The translations under genes and the position numbers were made by a program. A stretch of DNA of 64,000 nt from Streptomyces sp. NBC_00569 (GTDB lineage Bacteria; Actinomycetota; Actinomycetes; Streptomycetales; Streptomycetaceae), in contig NZ_CP107783.1 of assembly GCF_036345255.1 (NCBI RefSeq), forward strand, positions 4,513,501 through 4,577,500. Direction: 5' to 3'. Below, piece after piece: positions 53,231-61,903 of the stretch (the stretch's first letter is position 1; every line of letters starts with the position of its first letter). The notes below the pieces were generated by a model that had not been told where the DNA came from, did not search any database, and was given only the letters and a program-made list of their open reading frames with translations.

Positions 53231-54490
53231 ATGCCCGACAGCCAGCCGCAGCAACCCCACTCCCCCGGCAACGACTCCACCGCCGAGAGCACCGCCCTCC
53301 TCCTGTGCGGCGCCAGGCTCACCGACGGCCGGACCGTGGACGTGCGGCTGGACAACGGGCGCATCGAGGCCGTCGGCACGGTCGGCAGCCTCATCGCCCG
53401 CTCCAAGCGCGTGGACCTGAGCGGCTACGTCCTGCTCCCCGCCCCCGCCGAACCCCACACCCATGGCGACACGGCACTGTCCGCGGAGACGGAAGGGCCG
53501 GTGTCGTACGACGGACCCGACGTGCAGCGGCGGGCCACCGAGGCCGCGCTGCTCCAGCTCGGGCACGGGGCCACCGCGCAGCGCGCGCATGTGCGGATCG
53601 GGGATCTGGAGGGCCTCGGCCCGATGGAGGCCGTGCTCCAGGCACGGCGGTCGCTGCGCGGCCTGACCGATCTGCGGACCGTGGCGATGCCCCGGCTCCT
53701 GACCGGTCTCGCGGGGGCCGACGGCCTGTCGATGCTGCGGGACGCGGTGAAGATGGGCGCGTCCGTGGTGGGCGGTTGCCCGGATCTCGATCCCGACCCG
53801 ACCGGCTACGTGGAGGCGGTCCTGGAGGTCGCGGCGGAGCACGGCTGCGCGGTGGACCTGCATACGGACGGCGGCGATCCGGCCCGGCTCGGGCGGATCG
53901 CGACGATGGCCGGAGGGCTGCGTCCCGGCGTCACGATCGGGCCGTGCGGCGGGCTCGGGCGGCTGCCGCGCGAGGTCGCCGCGCGCGCCGCCGACCAGCT
54001 CGCCGCCGCGGGCGTCACGGTGGTCTGCCTGCCGCAGGGCGGCTGCGCGGGCGTCGACCGGCGCGGCACGGCTCCCGTACGGCTCCTGCGGGCGGCCGGG
54101 GTGCGGGTCGCCGCGGGCAGCGGGGCGCTGCGCGACGTGGCGAACCCGGTGGGCCGCGGCGATCCCCTGGAGGCCGCGTACCTGCTGGCCTCGCGCTACG
54201 GGCTGCGACCCGAGGAGGCGTACGACTGCGTCAGCGGGGCGGCGCGGGCCGCGCTCGGGCTGCCCGAGGTGCGGGTGGAGGCGGGCTTCCCAGCGGAGCT
54301 CATCGCCGTACGCGGTGATGAGCTCGCGGGTGCCCTCTCGCTGGCGTACAGCAGGGTCGTGGTGCATTGGGGGCGGGTGGTGGCGCGCACCAGTGCGGTG
54401 CGCGAGTACTGCGACTCGGCGTCGCTCGATCTGCCGCGGCAGGGGCGGGCGGGGAAGTTGCCGGAGGGCGGGGGCGGCGGGCCGAGCTGA
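53231..54490 (+). CDS. cytosine-deaminase-like amidohydrolase, probably catalytically degenerate
   Basis: A 419-residue protein whose ATG follows CAGGAG. The composite beta-sandwich (LCGARLTDGRTVDVRLDNGR) leads to the metal motif AEPHTHGD, and a later His is in AVDLHTDGG. The position of the cytosine-deaminase SHTT histidine reads GPCGGLG, and the catalytic SDN/HDD aspartate region reads AAGSGALRDVANPVGRGDP, with Gly replacing Asp. It has the fold of the codA/atzF-like group but lacks residues needed for the usual chemistry. A changed active site is an alternative to loss of activity. Confidence 0.75.
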   Translation: MPDSQPQQPHSPGNDSTAESTALLLCGARLTDGRTVDVRLDNGRIEAVGTVGSLIARSKRVDLSGYVLLPAPAEPHTHGDTALSAETEGPVSYDGPDVQRRATEAALLQLGHGATAQRAHVRIGDLEGLGPMEAVLQARRSLRGLTDLRTVAMPRLLTGLAGADGLSMLRDAVKMGASVVGGCPDLDPDPTGYVEAVLEVAAEHGCAVDLHTDGGDPARLGRIATMAGGLRPGVTIGPCGGLGRLPREVAARAADQLAAAGVTVVCLPQGGCAGVDRRGTAPVRLLRAAGVRVAAGSGALRDVANPVGRGDPLEAAYLLASRYGLRPEEAYDCVSGAARAALGLPEVRVEAGFPAELIAVRGDELAGALSLAYSRVVVHWGRVVARTSAVREYCDSASLDLPRQGRAGKLPEGGGGGPS

Positions 54491-54604
54491 AGAGACCCGC
54501 CCGCACGCGGGACCCCTTCAGTCTCCTGCCGGCCCCTCTTCCTCCTCAGCTCCCGGCGGCCCATCTGCCGCCCCCACGCGCGGTGTCGGCGAACTGTCGA
54601 ACTG

Positions 54605-55714
54605 TCAGAAGCCGCCCATAGGGGCGCCCGACAGGAACGGGTTGCCGCCTGCGAGCTCGCCGAGCGGGACCTCGGTCGCGCCGGACGGTGCGCTGATGTC
54701 GCCCGCCTTGCCGAACTTGAGCACGAGCGGGACCTTCGCGCCCTTCTTGCCGTCGGCGAGGGCCGCGAGGTCGAAGGAGATCTTCGACAGCGTGCCGTTG
54801 GTGATCGAGAAGTCGACGGCCACCTTCTTGGCCGGGGCGTCCTTGAGGTCCTTGGCGGTGGGGAATCCGGCGCCGGGCGGCAGCTCGTCCTTCAGCGGGC
54901 CGAGCTTGTCGAAGAGGTCCGTCAGGAGCTCGCGGAAGGACGCCTTGGCGACGATGCGCTCCGTGCCGTCCTCGGTGCCGGCGCTGCGCAGGGTGACGTC
55001 GTCGGCGATGACACCGCGCAGAGCCTTGAGGACCTTCCGCTGAGTCTTCTCGTCGAGCCGGCCGGAGCCCTTGGAGTCGTGGGAGCCCGAGCCCGGGGTG
55101 TTCCTCCTGGCGTCCGACAGGTCCACCTTGACCCACTCGCCTTCGAGGGCCTTCGCGAGCCCCTCCTCGCCCTTCGGCAGGTCCTTCGGCGAGGGGAGGG
55201 GGAAGCCCATGAGCTCCGACGTCTTCTGCATGTCGAGGCGGAAGTAGACGAAGTCTCCGGCGAGCCGGTACTCGGCCAGCGTGCCGCCCGGGACCGACAC
55301 CTTCACGCCCATCCCGACGAAGTCCTTCTCGCCCGACTCGGACAGCGGCTTCTTCGACCGTACGGAGACGGTGACGTGGGCACCGGCGACGGTCTTGGCG
55401 ATCGCCGGCGGCATGGCCTCGTCACCCTGTCCGCCGGCCAGCCCCATGAGCGCGTCCGGCTTCGCGTCGAGGCCCAACTCGAAGGAGAGCGACTTCTGTT
55501 CGCCGAGCCGGTCGGCGGCCCTGTCGATCTTCTGACCTGCCGTCAGGTTCTCGACGGTGCCGCAGGCCGAGGCGGTCGCGAGCAGCAGTGCGGCGCAGCC
55601 GGCCGCGGTGAGGGTGGTGGTGCGTATGGCGCTGATGTCTGACTCCCGCAGAGGTCCGATGAGAGACCCGGCGGCCGTCTGCTGCACGGGTCGCTGAGGA
55701 GACCCGCGAGGCAC
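54605..55714 (-). CDS. LolA-like lipoprotein with uncertain start
   Basis: The body is a secreted lipoprotein: signal IRTTTLTAAGCAALLLATASA then Cys, followed by QKIDRAADRLGEQKSLSFEL, a Ser/Gly/Asp-rich insert and repeated sheet-like segments (KVAVDFSITNGTLSKISFDL). No ATG or good GTG lies just before the signal peptide. The GTG at 55714 given here would add a long N-terminal tail; an in-frame CTG or ATC next to GGGAG near 55650 would be closer to a normal signal length. The fold resembles LppX/LolA lipid-binding proteins; no ligand is known. Confidence 0.7.
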   Translation of the reverse strand: MPRGSPQRPVQQTAAGSLIGPLRESDISAIRTTTLTAAGCAALLLATASACGTVENLTAGQKIDRAADRLGEQKSLSFELGLDAKPDALMGLAGGQGDEAMPPAIAKTVAGAHVTVSVRSKKPLSESGEKDFVGMGVKVSVPGGTLAEYRLAGDFVYFRLDMQKTSELMGFPLPSPKDLPKGEEGLAKALEGEWVKVDLSDARRNTPGSGSHDSKGSGRLDEKTQRKVLKALRGVIADDVTLRSAGTEDGTERIVAKASFRELLTDLFDKLGPLKDELPPGAGFPTAKDLKDAPAKKVAVDFSITNGTLSKISFDLAALADGKKGAKVPLVLKFGKAGDISAPSGATEVPLGELAGGNPFLSGAPMGGF

Positions 55715-55763
55715 GTACAAGGTTGCGCGGCGAACGGGGGCGGCCCGGCGTACGGTCGGAAGC

Positions 55764-56420
55764 ATGCGCATTGTCATCGCTGGGGGTCATGGTCAGATCG
55801 CGCTGCGGCTCGAGCGTCTGCTCGCCGCACGCGGAGACGAGGTCGCGGGTGTCATCCGCCGTGCCGAGCAGGCTGACGACCTGCGGGAGGCCGGGGCCGA
55901 GCCCCTTGTGTGCGACCTGGAATCAGCGTCAGTGGAGGAGGTCGCCGGGCTTCTGGAGGGCGCGGACGCGGCGGTGTTCGCGGCCGGCGCGGGGCCCGGC
56001 AGCACGGCCGGGCGCAAGGACACGGTGGACCGCGCCGCGGCCGTGCTGTTCGCGGACGCCGCGGAGCGGGCCGGGGTGCGGCGGTACGTCGTGGTGTCGT
56101 CGATGGGCGCGGACCCGGCCCATCAGGGGGACGAGGTCTTCGACGCGTATCTGCGGGCGAAGGGCGAGGCGGACGCGTCCGTACGGGCCCGGACCGGACT
56201 CGACTGGACGATCCTGCGTCCCGGGATGCTCACGAACGATGCGGGCACCGGACTCGTACGCCTGGAGGCGTCCACCGGGCGGGGTCCGGTGCCGCGGGAC
56301 GACGTGGCGGCGGTGCTCGCGGAGCTGGTGGAGACGCCCGCCACCGCGGGGCTGACGCTGGAGCTGATCTCCGGGTCGGCGCCGGTGACGGTGGCGGTCA
56401 AGTCGGTCGCGGGAAACTGA
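55764..56420 (+). CDS. NAD(P)-binding atypical SDR protein
   Basis: A 218-residue protein with [20 protein letters not shown] at the start (dinucleotide-binding GGHGQIA), [40 protein letters not shown] and [11 protein letters not shown], the YxxxK and RPG pattern of atypical SDR or NAD-dependent epimerase-like proteins (SDR_a5 type). The substrate is unknown. It is divergent from the lipoprotein gene, with about 50 bases between, and ends 8 bases from a small convergent gene. Confidence 0.85.
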   Translation: MRIVIAGGHGQIALRLERLLAARGDEVAGVIRRAEQADDLREAGAEPLVCDLESASVEEVAGLLEGADAAVFAAGAGPGSTAGRKDTVDRAAAVLFADAAERAGVRRYVVVSSMGADPAHQGDEVFDAYLRAKGEADASVRARTGLDWTILRPGMLTNDAGTGLVRLEASTGRGPVPRDDVAAVLAELVETPATAGLTLELISGSAPVTVAVKSVAGN

Positions 56421-56427
56421 GCGCGGT

Positions 56428-56652
56428 TCAGAAGAGCGGGAGCTGGCCGGGCACGGCCGGGACCACGTAGCCGTCGAGGGACGGCTGCGCGGCGCCGAGC
56501 TGCGCGGGCCTGCGGGAGCCGGGACAGGACACGAGCTCGCCCGCGCTGCGGGCCCCGGGCGGGTCGTGGCGGGCGAAGCGGCCGGCCACGACGGCGATGT
56601 CGCGGCGGCACTCGGGGCAGTTTCTGCGGCGAGACGCCGACGGTACGGACAT
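56428..56652 (-). CDS. small cysteine-containing protein, possible zinc finger
   Basis: The ATG at 56652 gives 74 residues. A treble-clef-like set of possible zinc ligands is visible: NCPECRRDI, then FARHDPP and ELVSCPGS (CxxC ... H ... C). The C-terminus is hydrophobic and Pro-rich. It lies between two convergent or divergent neighbours and I recognise no named family. The 126 bases to nadE probably hold both promoters. Confidence 0.6.
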   Translation of the reverse strand: MSVPSASRRRNCPECRRDIAVVAGRFARHDPPGARSAGELVSCPGSRRPAQLGAAQPSLDGYVVPAVPGQLPLF

Positions 56653-56778
56653 GCGATCAGTCTGCGCCACGGGCCTCGTCCACGCCCCGTCCGGACACCT
56701 CCCGCGCCCCCTGAGCCGCCGGACACCCCCAGTAGGGTGGGCGCGACAGCACCTCATGAACCGCACCAAGGAGCAGAC

Positions 56779-57609
56779 GTGAGCGAGTCGGCGTCCAACG
56801 GCCTGCAGCAGGAGATCGCCAGGGAGCTCCAGGTCGCCGAGACCTTCGAGGCCGAGCGTGAGATCGAACGCCGGGTGGCCTTCCTCACCGAACGGCTGAC
56901 CTCCACCGGGCTGCGCTCCCTCGTGCTCGGCATCAGCGGCGGTGTCGACTCCACCACCGCCGGCCGGCTGTGCCAGCTCGCCGTCGAGCGGGCCCGGGCC
57001 GCCGGACACGAGGCGCGGTTCTACGCGATGCGGCTGCCCTACGGGGTCCAGGCCGACGAGCACGACGCCCAGCTCGCGCTCTCCTTCATCCGGGCCGACC
57101 AGGTGCTGACCGTGGACATCAGGCCCGCCAGCGACGCCGCGCTCGAGGCCTCGCTGGCCGCGGACGTGAGCTTCCGCGACGAGGGTCACCAGGACTTCGT
57201 GCACGGCAACATCAAGGCCCGGCAGCGCATGATCGCCCAATACGCGGTGGCCGGCGCGCACAACGGCCTGGTCGTCGGCACGGACCACGCCGCCGAGGCG
57301 GTCTCCGGCTTCTTCACCAAGTTCGGCGACGGTGCCGCCGACCTCGTCCCGCTGACCGGCCTGACCAAGCGCCGGGTGCGCGCCGTCGCGGACGCGCTGG
57401 GTGCGCCCGCCGAGCTGGTGTGGAAGGTCCCGACGGCCGACCTGGAGACCCTCGACCCGGGCAAGGCCGACGAGGACGCGCTCGGGGTCACCTACGACGA
57501 CATCGACGACTTCCTGGAGGGCAAGCCGGTGGACGGGCGGGCCTTCGAGACGATCGTCCACCGCTACCGCCTCACCGACCACAAGCGCCAACTCCCCATC
57601 GCCCCCTAG
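56779..57609 (+). CDS. nadE: NH3-dependent NAD+ synthetase
   Basis: Amidates deamido-NAD using ammonia and ATP, the last step of NAD synthesis. The GTG at 56779 follows AAGGAG by 5 bases and gives 276 residues, the length of the ammonia-dependent form; there is no glutaminase domain. The PP-loop [12 protein letters not shown] (51-62), [31 protein letters not shown] and VPTADLE motifs are all present. A strong terminator follows. Confidence 0.97.
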   Translation: MSESASNGLQQEIARELQVAETFEAEREIERRVAFLTERLTSTGLRSLVLGISGGVDSTTAGRLCQLAVERARAAGHEARFYAMRLPYGVQADEHDAQLALSFIRADQVLTVDIRPASDAALEASLAADVSFRDEGHQDFVHGNIKARQRMIAQYAVAGAHNGLVVGTDHAAEAVSGFFTKFGDGAADLVPLTGLTKRRVRAVADALGAPAELVWKVPTADLETLDPGKADEDALGVTYDDIDDFLEGKPVDGRAFETIVHRYRLTDHKRQLPIAP

Positions 57610-57711
57610 AGGGCACTGCTCGGGGGCTGCAGGTACGAGTTGAGGTCCGAAGTCACGAGACCGCCTGTCCGACGCGGTCTCGTACCCCCGCGCACGGACC
57701 CCGGAATACAA

Positions 57712-57755
57712 AGAACCCCCGCCGCACTGCGTTTCCGCAGTTCGGAGGGGGTTCT
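57712..57755 (+). terminator. nadE terminator
   Basis: AGAACCCCC pairs with GGGGGTTCT and the stem continues with CCG/CGG and ACTGC/GCAGT past single mismatches, loop GTTTCC. It lies about 100 bases past the nadE stop and 8 bases before the left tRNA-Tyr duplicate. Confidence 0.8.
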
Positions 57756-57762
57756 CCACCAT

Positions 57763-57811
57763 GTGGCGGCGCCACGATCCGAACCTGGGAAGGCTGAGCC
57801 GGCAGATTTAC
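57763..57811. repeat. left attachment-site remnant (partial tRNA-Tyr copy)
   Basis: Forty-nine bases match 61904-61952 with two differences, including an exact 32-base run (57780-57811). In tRNA terms this spans the anticodon loop to the 3' end, the part tyrosine recombinases usually duplicate. No 5' half is present, so it is not a working tRNA gene. Confidence 0.85.
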
Positions 57812-57915
57812 GGCCGCCTGACGGAGACAGGGCGACAAGGCCGCTGACGCGAACTCCGTCAGCTGAGGCACAACCAGCCCGACGAACACGCAGTTCACCG
57901 TGCGGCCGACCGCCG

Positions 57916-59181
57916 CTACGGGGCACCACCGAGTTCGAACATCGCGAATCCGGCGAACCAGCCGGAGGCGAGAGCGCAGGTGCCGAGAACAGTCACCAGG
58001 GCAGGTCGGCGAAGCCTGCTCAGGGCCATCGCCAGCGGGATGAACAACGGGAAGGCGGGCAACAGGAAGCGCGCGACGTTGCAGAACATCTGCTGGCTGC
58101 CGAGCACGGTAGCGATGGTGAGCAGCGTGTGCACCATCAGGACGGCGGGCGGGCGCAGCCGCACCCACAGGACGATCAGGATCGGCAACGCCATGACGAT
58201 CAGTGCCGCCAGCAGATCGGGGACGAGCGCGGCGAAAAGATCATCGTTGCGGCCAAGTAGGATGCCCCGCATCACGGTGGCATTGTGCTGGCCCCAGTCG
58301 AAGAAGTGCAGCCAGGCTCCCCTCTGGAGCTTGAAGTAGCCGCCCCAGTCGCCCATACGCCAGCTCACCCAGCCCACATACCCGAACAGCCCGAGCGGAG
58401 CCAGCACCATCGCGGCCAGAGGGCGCCCGGTTCCGTCAGCGCGCCGCAGAAGTGCGACGAGCGCCGCCAGGCACACCGCTGCGATCAGGGTCGCCGAGGT
58501 CGGCCGGTTGAGCCCGGCCACCAGGGCGAGCAGTCCGGCGGCGATCCACCGTCGGGTCATCACGGCGTAGCAGGACCACGCGGCGAGCGCGGTGAAGGTG
58601 GAGTCCGAGTAGACCGCCCACTCCGCGCCGGATCCCGGGACGACCGCCCAGAGGCCCGCCGCGATCACCCCGGCCCGGGCCCCGCCGAGCCTCTCCGCGA
58701 CGGCGAAGATACCGGCCGCGGCGAACAGCGAAGCGACCACCGACACCAGCATCCCGGCGCCGTACAGGCCGAGACCGGTGAACTCCGAGACCATGCGCAT
58801 CAGGCCCGGGTAGAGCGGGAAGAACGCGGCCGAGTTCGCCTCGAACGTGTACCAGGGGGAACCGGTGACCGGCACCAGTTGGGGGTTGTACCCGAACTCC
58901 GCGACCTGTTGGTACCACCAGCCGTCAAAGGAACCGAGCACGTCCCACGGGTGGGCGCCGCCGCCCAAGCGCGGTTGCTTCGTGAGGTGGTAGCCGGAGT
59001 AGTCGACCAGCCACATGAAGACCCCGAAGCCGGCCAGCTTCAGTACCGCGTAGCACCCGACCGCCGGCCCATAGCGCCGTACCAGCCTGCTCGGCTGCTC
59101 GCGCAGGTCGACCGGCGCGGCCGGGAGCGTGCTGTCGTGTTGTGCGGGCTCGGCAGAGACAGCAGTCGGCATCGCGTTCAT
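57916..59181 (-). CDS. PIG-V-type GT-C mannosyltransferase-like membrane protein
   Basis: The 421-residue protein has about ten hydrophobic segments. The conserved N-terminal lumenal region reads LGSFDGWWYQQVAEFGYNPQ, with the Asp and WYQ motif of GPI-mannosyltransferase-II (PIG-V) homologues, followed by AAFFPLYPGLMRMVSEFTGL. Such enzymes take mannose from polyprenyl phosphate mannose to an acceptor outside the membrane; the acceptor is unknown here. It lies inside the element, so it may have been acquired. The 358 bases upstream (59182-59539) contain no clear gene. Confidence 0.82.
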   Translation of the reverse strand: MNAMPTAVSAEPAQHDSTLPAAPVDLREQPSRLVRRYGPAVGCYAVLKLAGFGVFMWLVDYSGYHLTKQPRLGGGAHPWDVLGSFDGWWYQQVAEFGYNPQLVPVTGSPWYTFEANSAAFFPLYPGLMRMVSEFTGLGLYGAGMLVSVVASLFAAAGIFAVAERLGGARAGVIAAGLWAVVPGSGAEWAVYSDSTFTALAAWSCYAVMTRRWIAAGLLALVAGLNRPTSATLIAAVCLAALVALLRRADGTGRPLAAMVLAPLGLFGYVGWVSWRMGDWGGYFKLQRGAWLHFFDWGQHNATVMRGILLGRNDDLFAALVPDLLAALIVMALPILIVLWVRLRPPAVLMVHTLLTIATVLGSQQMFCNVARFLLPAFPLFIPLAMALSRLRRPALVTVLGTCALASGWFAGFAMFELGGAP

Positions 59182-59539
59182 CGGTCGGAGTCACCCCGTC
59201 GTCATGGCCGATCGTTCGCCGAACCCTTACACCCGTGCAGGTCAGGGATACGCAGACACGCCCCACCGCTGCGCCACGGTCCCCGGAACCCCCTCCGCCG
59301 CAGTAGTACGACCCGTCTGTCGGCGGCGGTGGTCAAGCAGCGCCAACTCCACCGGAAATCAGGGGCAACCCTTCGAGCCTCCGCACTTCCCACCGCCTCC
59401 CCGAACCCGTCAGGGACGCCGCCCTCGCCGACTCCGTCACCTGGCCCGGGCCACCTCGAAGAGACACAAGAACCAAGCAAGGATCAGTCAGTTTTCCCCC
59501 GCCGCTCCCGACGCTTCCCCCGCCACGGACTGTCTCGCC
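59182..59539. other. intergenic stretch without a recognisable gene
   Basis: This segment separates the mannosyltransferase from the excisionase remnant. Frames are open on both strands, as usual at this GC content, but none gives protein-like sequence with a start and ribosome binding site. It probably holds the promoter of the minus-strand gene and decayed element sequence. Confidence 0.5.
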
Positions 59540-59795
59540 AAGACACGCTCACCCGCACGCCCGTCGACGAACTGCTCCCCGTCAACACGATCTTGGACGA
59601 AATAGGGATCAGCCGCGCTGCCTCGTATCGCCGGCGCACCCGCCGCCCGGGCCCCGTAGCCACCGCTTCCCCAACGGTCAACTTCGTTTCTGCCGAGGCA
59701 ACTTGGACGCATCACTCGACGCCATGGAGGTCGCGCAGTGGAGTGGATCTGCACCGTACGCATCCCTGGCCGTCAAGGAACGCGACATCAGTTGA
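59540..59795 (+). pseudogene. frameshifted excisionase (xis) remnant
   Basis: One frame reads LLPVNTILDEIGISRAASYR then RRTRRPGP, the helix-turn-helix of AlpA/MerR-like excisionases of actinomycete elements. About 15 residues later another frame continues with NGQLRFCRGNLDASLDAMEV and AQWSGSAPYASLAVKERDIS to a TGA at 59793. In intact homologues these parts are contiguous, so one indel near 59670 has broken the gene. It lies directly before the integrase remnant, the normal xis-int order. Confidence 0.7.
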
Positions 59796-59849
59796 CGGCG
59801 CTCCACCACTGGGCGGCGGGATCATCCAGGACATCGGACAGGGGGAGGT

Positions 59850-60090
59850 CCGGGCAGAGGCTCGCAGACGGGCGCTCACGCCCGCGCAGCACGGTTCCAC
59901 CCTCGCGAAGCGCCCGTGCGGCCTTCGCCACACCGCGGTGTCACTTGGCTCAGCTCCGGCGTAGAGCCTCGGCTCGTGGCCAACCGGCCACAGCGTCGCC
60001 GTGCTCTTCCGGGTGTACGCCAAGTTCCTCACCGATGGGGACGACGCCGCGAACGCCAAGATCTCCGCTCGGTTGAACCGGCAGGACTGA
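59850..60090 (+). pseudogene. C-terminal remnant of a tyrosine recombinase (integrase)
   Basis: Three frames together spell the catalytic end of an actinomycete integrase: ARRRALTPAQHGSTLAKRPC, GLRHTAVS, then TWLSSGVEPRLVAN, then GHSVAVLFRVYAKFLTDGDD and AANAKISARLNRQD before a TGA at 60088. The Arg-His of LRHTA, the His of GHS and the nucleophile Tyr of RVYAK are still readable. At least two frameshifts separate them, and roughly the first 350 residues expected for such an enzyme are gone, so no active integrase is made. Confidence 0.75.
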
Positions 60091-60189
60091 GGACGTTGAA
60101 ACGGGCCCCGTGCGTTGGTCGCCGCTGCGGCGAGGGACGTGCCGGGGCCCGTTTCTGATGTTCGTCGATCAGGTCGGAGGCGTGCGGGG

Positions 60190-61470
60190 TTAGAAGCAGC
60201 CGGGTCCGGTGGAGGGGTTGAAGCAGGCGTTGGAGCCGGGGCCGCCGTCGTTGGTGTTGGTGCCGGTGCCGCCGAAGAGGGCGTCGTTGCCGGGACCGCC
60301 GAAGAGGGCGTCGTTGCCGTTGTTGCCGTTCAGGTTGTCGGTGCCGTTGCCGCCTTCGATGCGGTCGTTGCCGTCGCCGCCGGACAGCACGTCGTTGCCG
60401 TCGCCGCCGCAGATGAGGTCGTTGCCACCGCGGCCGTCGACCACGTCGTTGCCGCCGAGAGCGAAGATCACGTCATTGCCGGGAGTGCCGACCAGGAGGT
60501 TGTTGCCGTTGGTACCGGTGATGGTGGCCGTGGCGGTCGCGCAGGTGGGGGGCGCCGGCTCGTAGGTGATGGTCACCTGGGCCGGCCCCGCGGCAGGAGC
60601 GGAGGTACCACCCGTGGGGACGCGGTTCGACGCACCACCGCCGCCACCGGGACCGCCGCTGGGAGAGGCGCCACTCGTGATGATGTTGCAGCCGCCGCCG
60701 CCGCCTCCACCGAACCAGCCGCCCCCGCCTCCGCCGGCCCCGAAGCCGCCTCCGCCGGTGCCGCCCGCACCGCCGGTGCCCGGAGTGCCGGATGTACCGA
60801 TGGAGGGGCATGCGGCTCCGGCCGCGCCGCCGGCTGTCTGGGTTCCGCCGCCGCCGCCGCGGCCGCTGTTCGTTCTCTCGCCGCCGGCACCCCCGGTGTT
60901 TCCGGCGTTTCCGCCGGTGGCCTCCGGGACCTGGCCTCCGGGGACGCCGGTTCCGCCGCCGCCTCCGCCGCCCGCGACGATGAGGCGGGGGTCGGTGCCG
61001 GGGACGCCGGTCAGGACACAGCTGACGTTGGCCGAGTTGCAGGTGCGGACATCGCTGGAACCGCCGCCCGCACCGCCCGGGAAACCCACCACTCCGCCGC
61101 CGGCGCCGCCGCCGGTGCCGACGTTGACATAGAGGGTGGTGGTGCTCGGCGGCACGGTGACGTTGCCGGTGACGGTGGCGCCGTTGCCGCCTGCGCCGCC
61201 GCTGGACCCGTTCTGGCCCGCGGCGCCGGTGGCGGTGACGGACAGTTGGGTGACGCCGGACGGGACGGTGAAGGGCTGGTCGGCGCCCGCGTTGAAGGTG
61301 ACCGTCACGGGCACCGCCGCAGCAGCGGGCGTGGCCGTGGGCACCACCAGTGCCGCCGGCAGCGCCACCGTGGCGAGCAGGACGGCAGCACGCCGGACCG
61401 GGCGCTGCCGCTCACCCGCGGCTCCCGCGCCACGTCGAAGGAACATGGCATGTTGCAGGGTCGGTCTCAC
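60190..61470 (-). CDS. secreted glycine-rich protein with RTX calcium-binding repeats
   Basis: The GTG at 61470, 8 bases after AGGAG, gives 426 residues. A signal peptide (RRAAVLLATVALPAALVVPT, ending ATPAAAA) leads to a beta-sandwich segment (QPFTVPSGVTQLSVTATGAA), then about 170 residues very rich in Gly, and finally RTX nonapeptide repeats: GNNLLVGTPGNDVIFALGGN, DVVDGRGGNDLICGGDGND and similar (GGxGxD). The RTX part should fold into a calcium-bound beta-roll outside the cell. Streptomyces exports such proteins by Sec or Tat. The role is unknown; adhesion or matrix binding is a guess. Confidence 0.82.
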   Translation of the reverse strand: MRPTLQHAMFLRRGAGAAGERQRPVRRAAVLLATVALPAALVVPTATPAAAAVPVTVTFNAGADQPFTVPSGVTQLSVTATGAAGQNGSSGGAGGNGATVTGNVTVPPSTTTLYVNVGTGGGAGGGVVGFPGGAGGGSSDVRTCNSANVSCVLTGVPGTDPRLIVAGGGGGGGTGVPGGQVPEATGGNAGNTGGAGGERTNSGRGGGGGTQTAGGAAGAACPSIGTSGTPGTGGAGGTGGGGFGAGGGGGGWFGGGGGGGCNIITSGASPSGGPGGGGGASNRVPTGGTSAPAAGPAQVTITYEPAPPTCATATATITGTNGNNLLVGTPGNDVIFALGGNDVVDGRGGNDLICGGDGNDVLSGGDGNDRIEGGNGTDNLNGNNGNDALFGGPGNDALFGGTGTNTNDGGPGSNACFNPSTGPGCF

Positions 61471-61852
61471 GATGGGGACTCCTCGACAAAGAGCGCGGCA
61501 CTCAGCACGTGCCACGGACGTCGGTTGGGGGTTCAGGCCCCTGCCGGGACCGCCCGACGATCAAGCCACACGCACCCTGTGCGGCCGTACAGACACACCG
61601 TCATACCGCCCGCGATCCACCGACCAGACGCTGCCGACCCCGAACTCGGTCCTGTGATCCGTTATCAAGTGGACCGATGCCCTGCTAGATCACCCCGCCT
61701 CACCAGAAAAACAGGGATCCCTCCGCTGCTGGTCACCTGATCCGCCGGACAGGCCCTGGAGATCCAGTCCACGCACCGTCCACGCGCTCTGAGACGGAGC
61801 GTTCGAGGGCGAGAGAGAGCGAGACAGTCCCGCCCCCGCGTGAGGGCAAAAG
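61471..61852. other. non-coding stretch upstream of the RTX gene
   Basis: No gene is supported in these 382 bases. They should contain the promoter of the minus-strand RTX gene, but I find no convincing -35/-10 pair. The right end runs into the terminator at 61853-61895. Confidence 0.5.
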
Positions 61853-61895
61853 AAAAGGTCCCCGACCTGCTGAAACAGCAGGTCGGGGACCTTTT
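61853..61895 (-). terminator. tRNA-Tyr terminator
   Basis: A perfect 20-bp stem, AAAAGGTCCCCGACCTGCTG paired with CAGCAGGTCGGGGACCTTTT around AAA, lies 9 bases past the tRNA-Tyr 3' end. On the minus strand it ends with TTTT. It would have been brought in with the restored tRNA 3' end. Confidence 0.88.
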
Positions 61896-61903
61896 ACCTT
61901 CCA

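Noticed and set aside
57763..57811. A functional second tRNA-Tyr gene
   Set aside because: Only the 3' half is present. The D-arm and 5' acceptor strand are replaced by unrelated sequence, so no cloverleaf can form.
58285..59964. 559-codon plus-strand frame over the mannosyltransferase and integrase remnant
   Set aside because: Its first part is antisense to a clear membrane protein. Only its last 150 codons overlap genuine xis/int debris, which also uses other frames.
60190..60560. CRISPR array or tandem DNA repeat suggested by regular GTCGTTGCC spacing
   Set aside because: The periodicity follows the coding of GGxGxD RTX repeats (27-base steps with degenerate copies); there are no conserved repeats with unique spacers.
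61530..61560. A tRNA-like T-arm near GGGCCTGAACCCCCAACC upstream of the RTX gene
   Set aside because: Only a short stem is present with no acceptor, D-arm or anticodon arm.
60115..61740. 541-codon Ala/Gly/Val-rich plus-strand frame opposite the RTX gene
   Set aside because: It mirrors the repetitive Gly and RTX codons of the minus-strand gene, which has a signal peptide and ribosome binding site.
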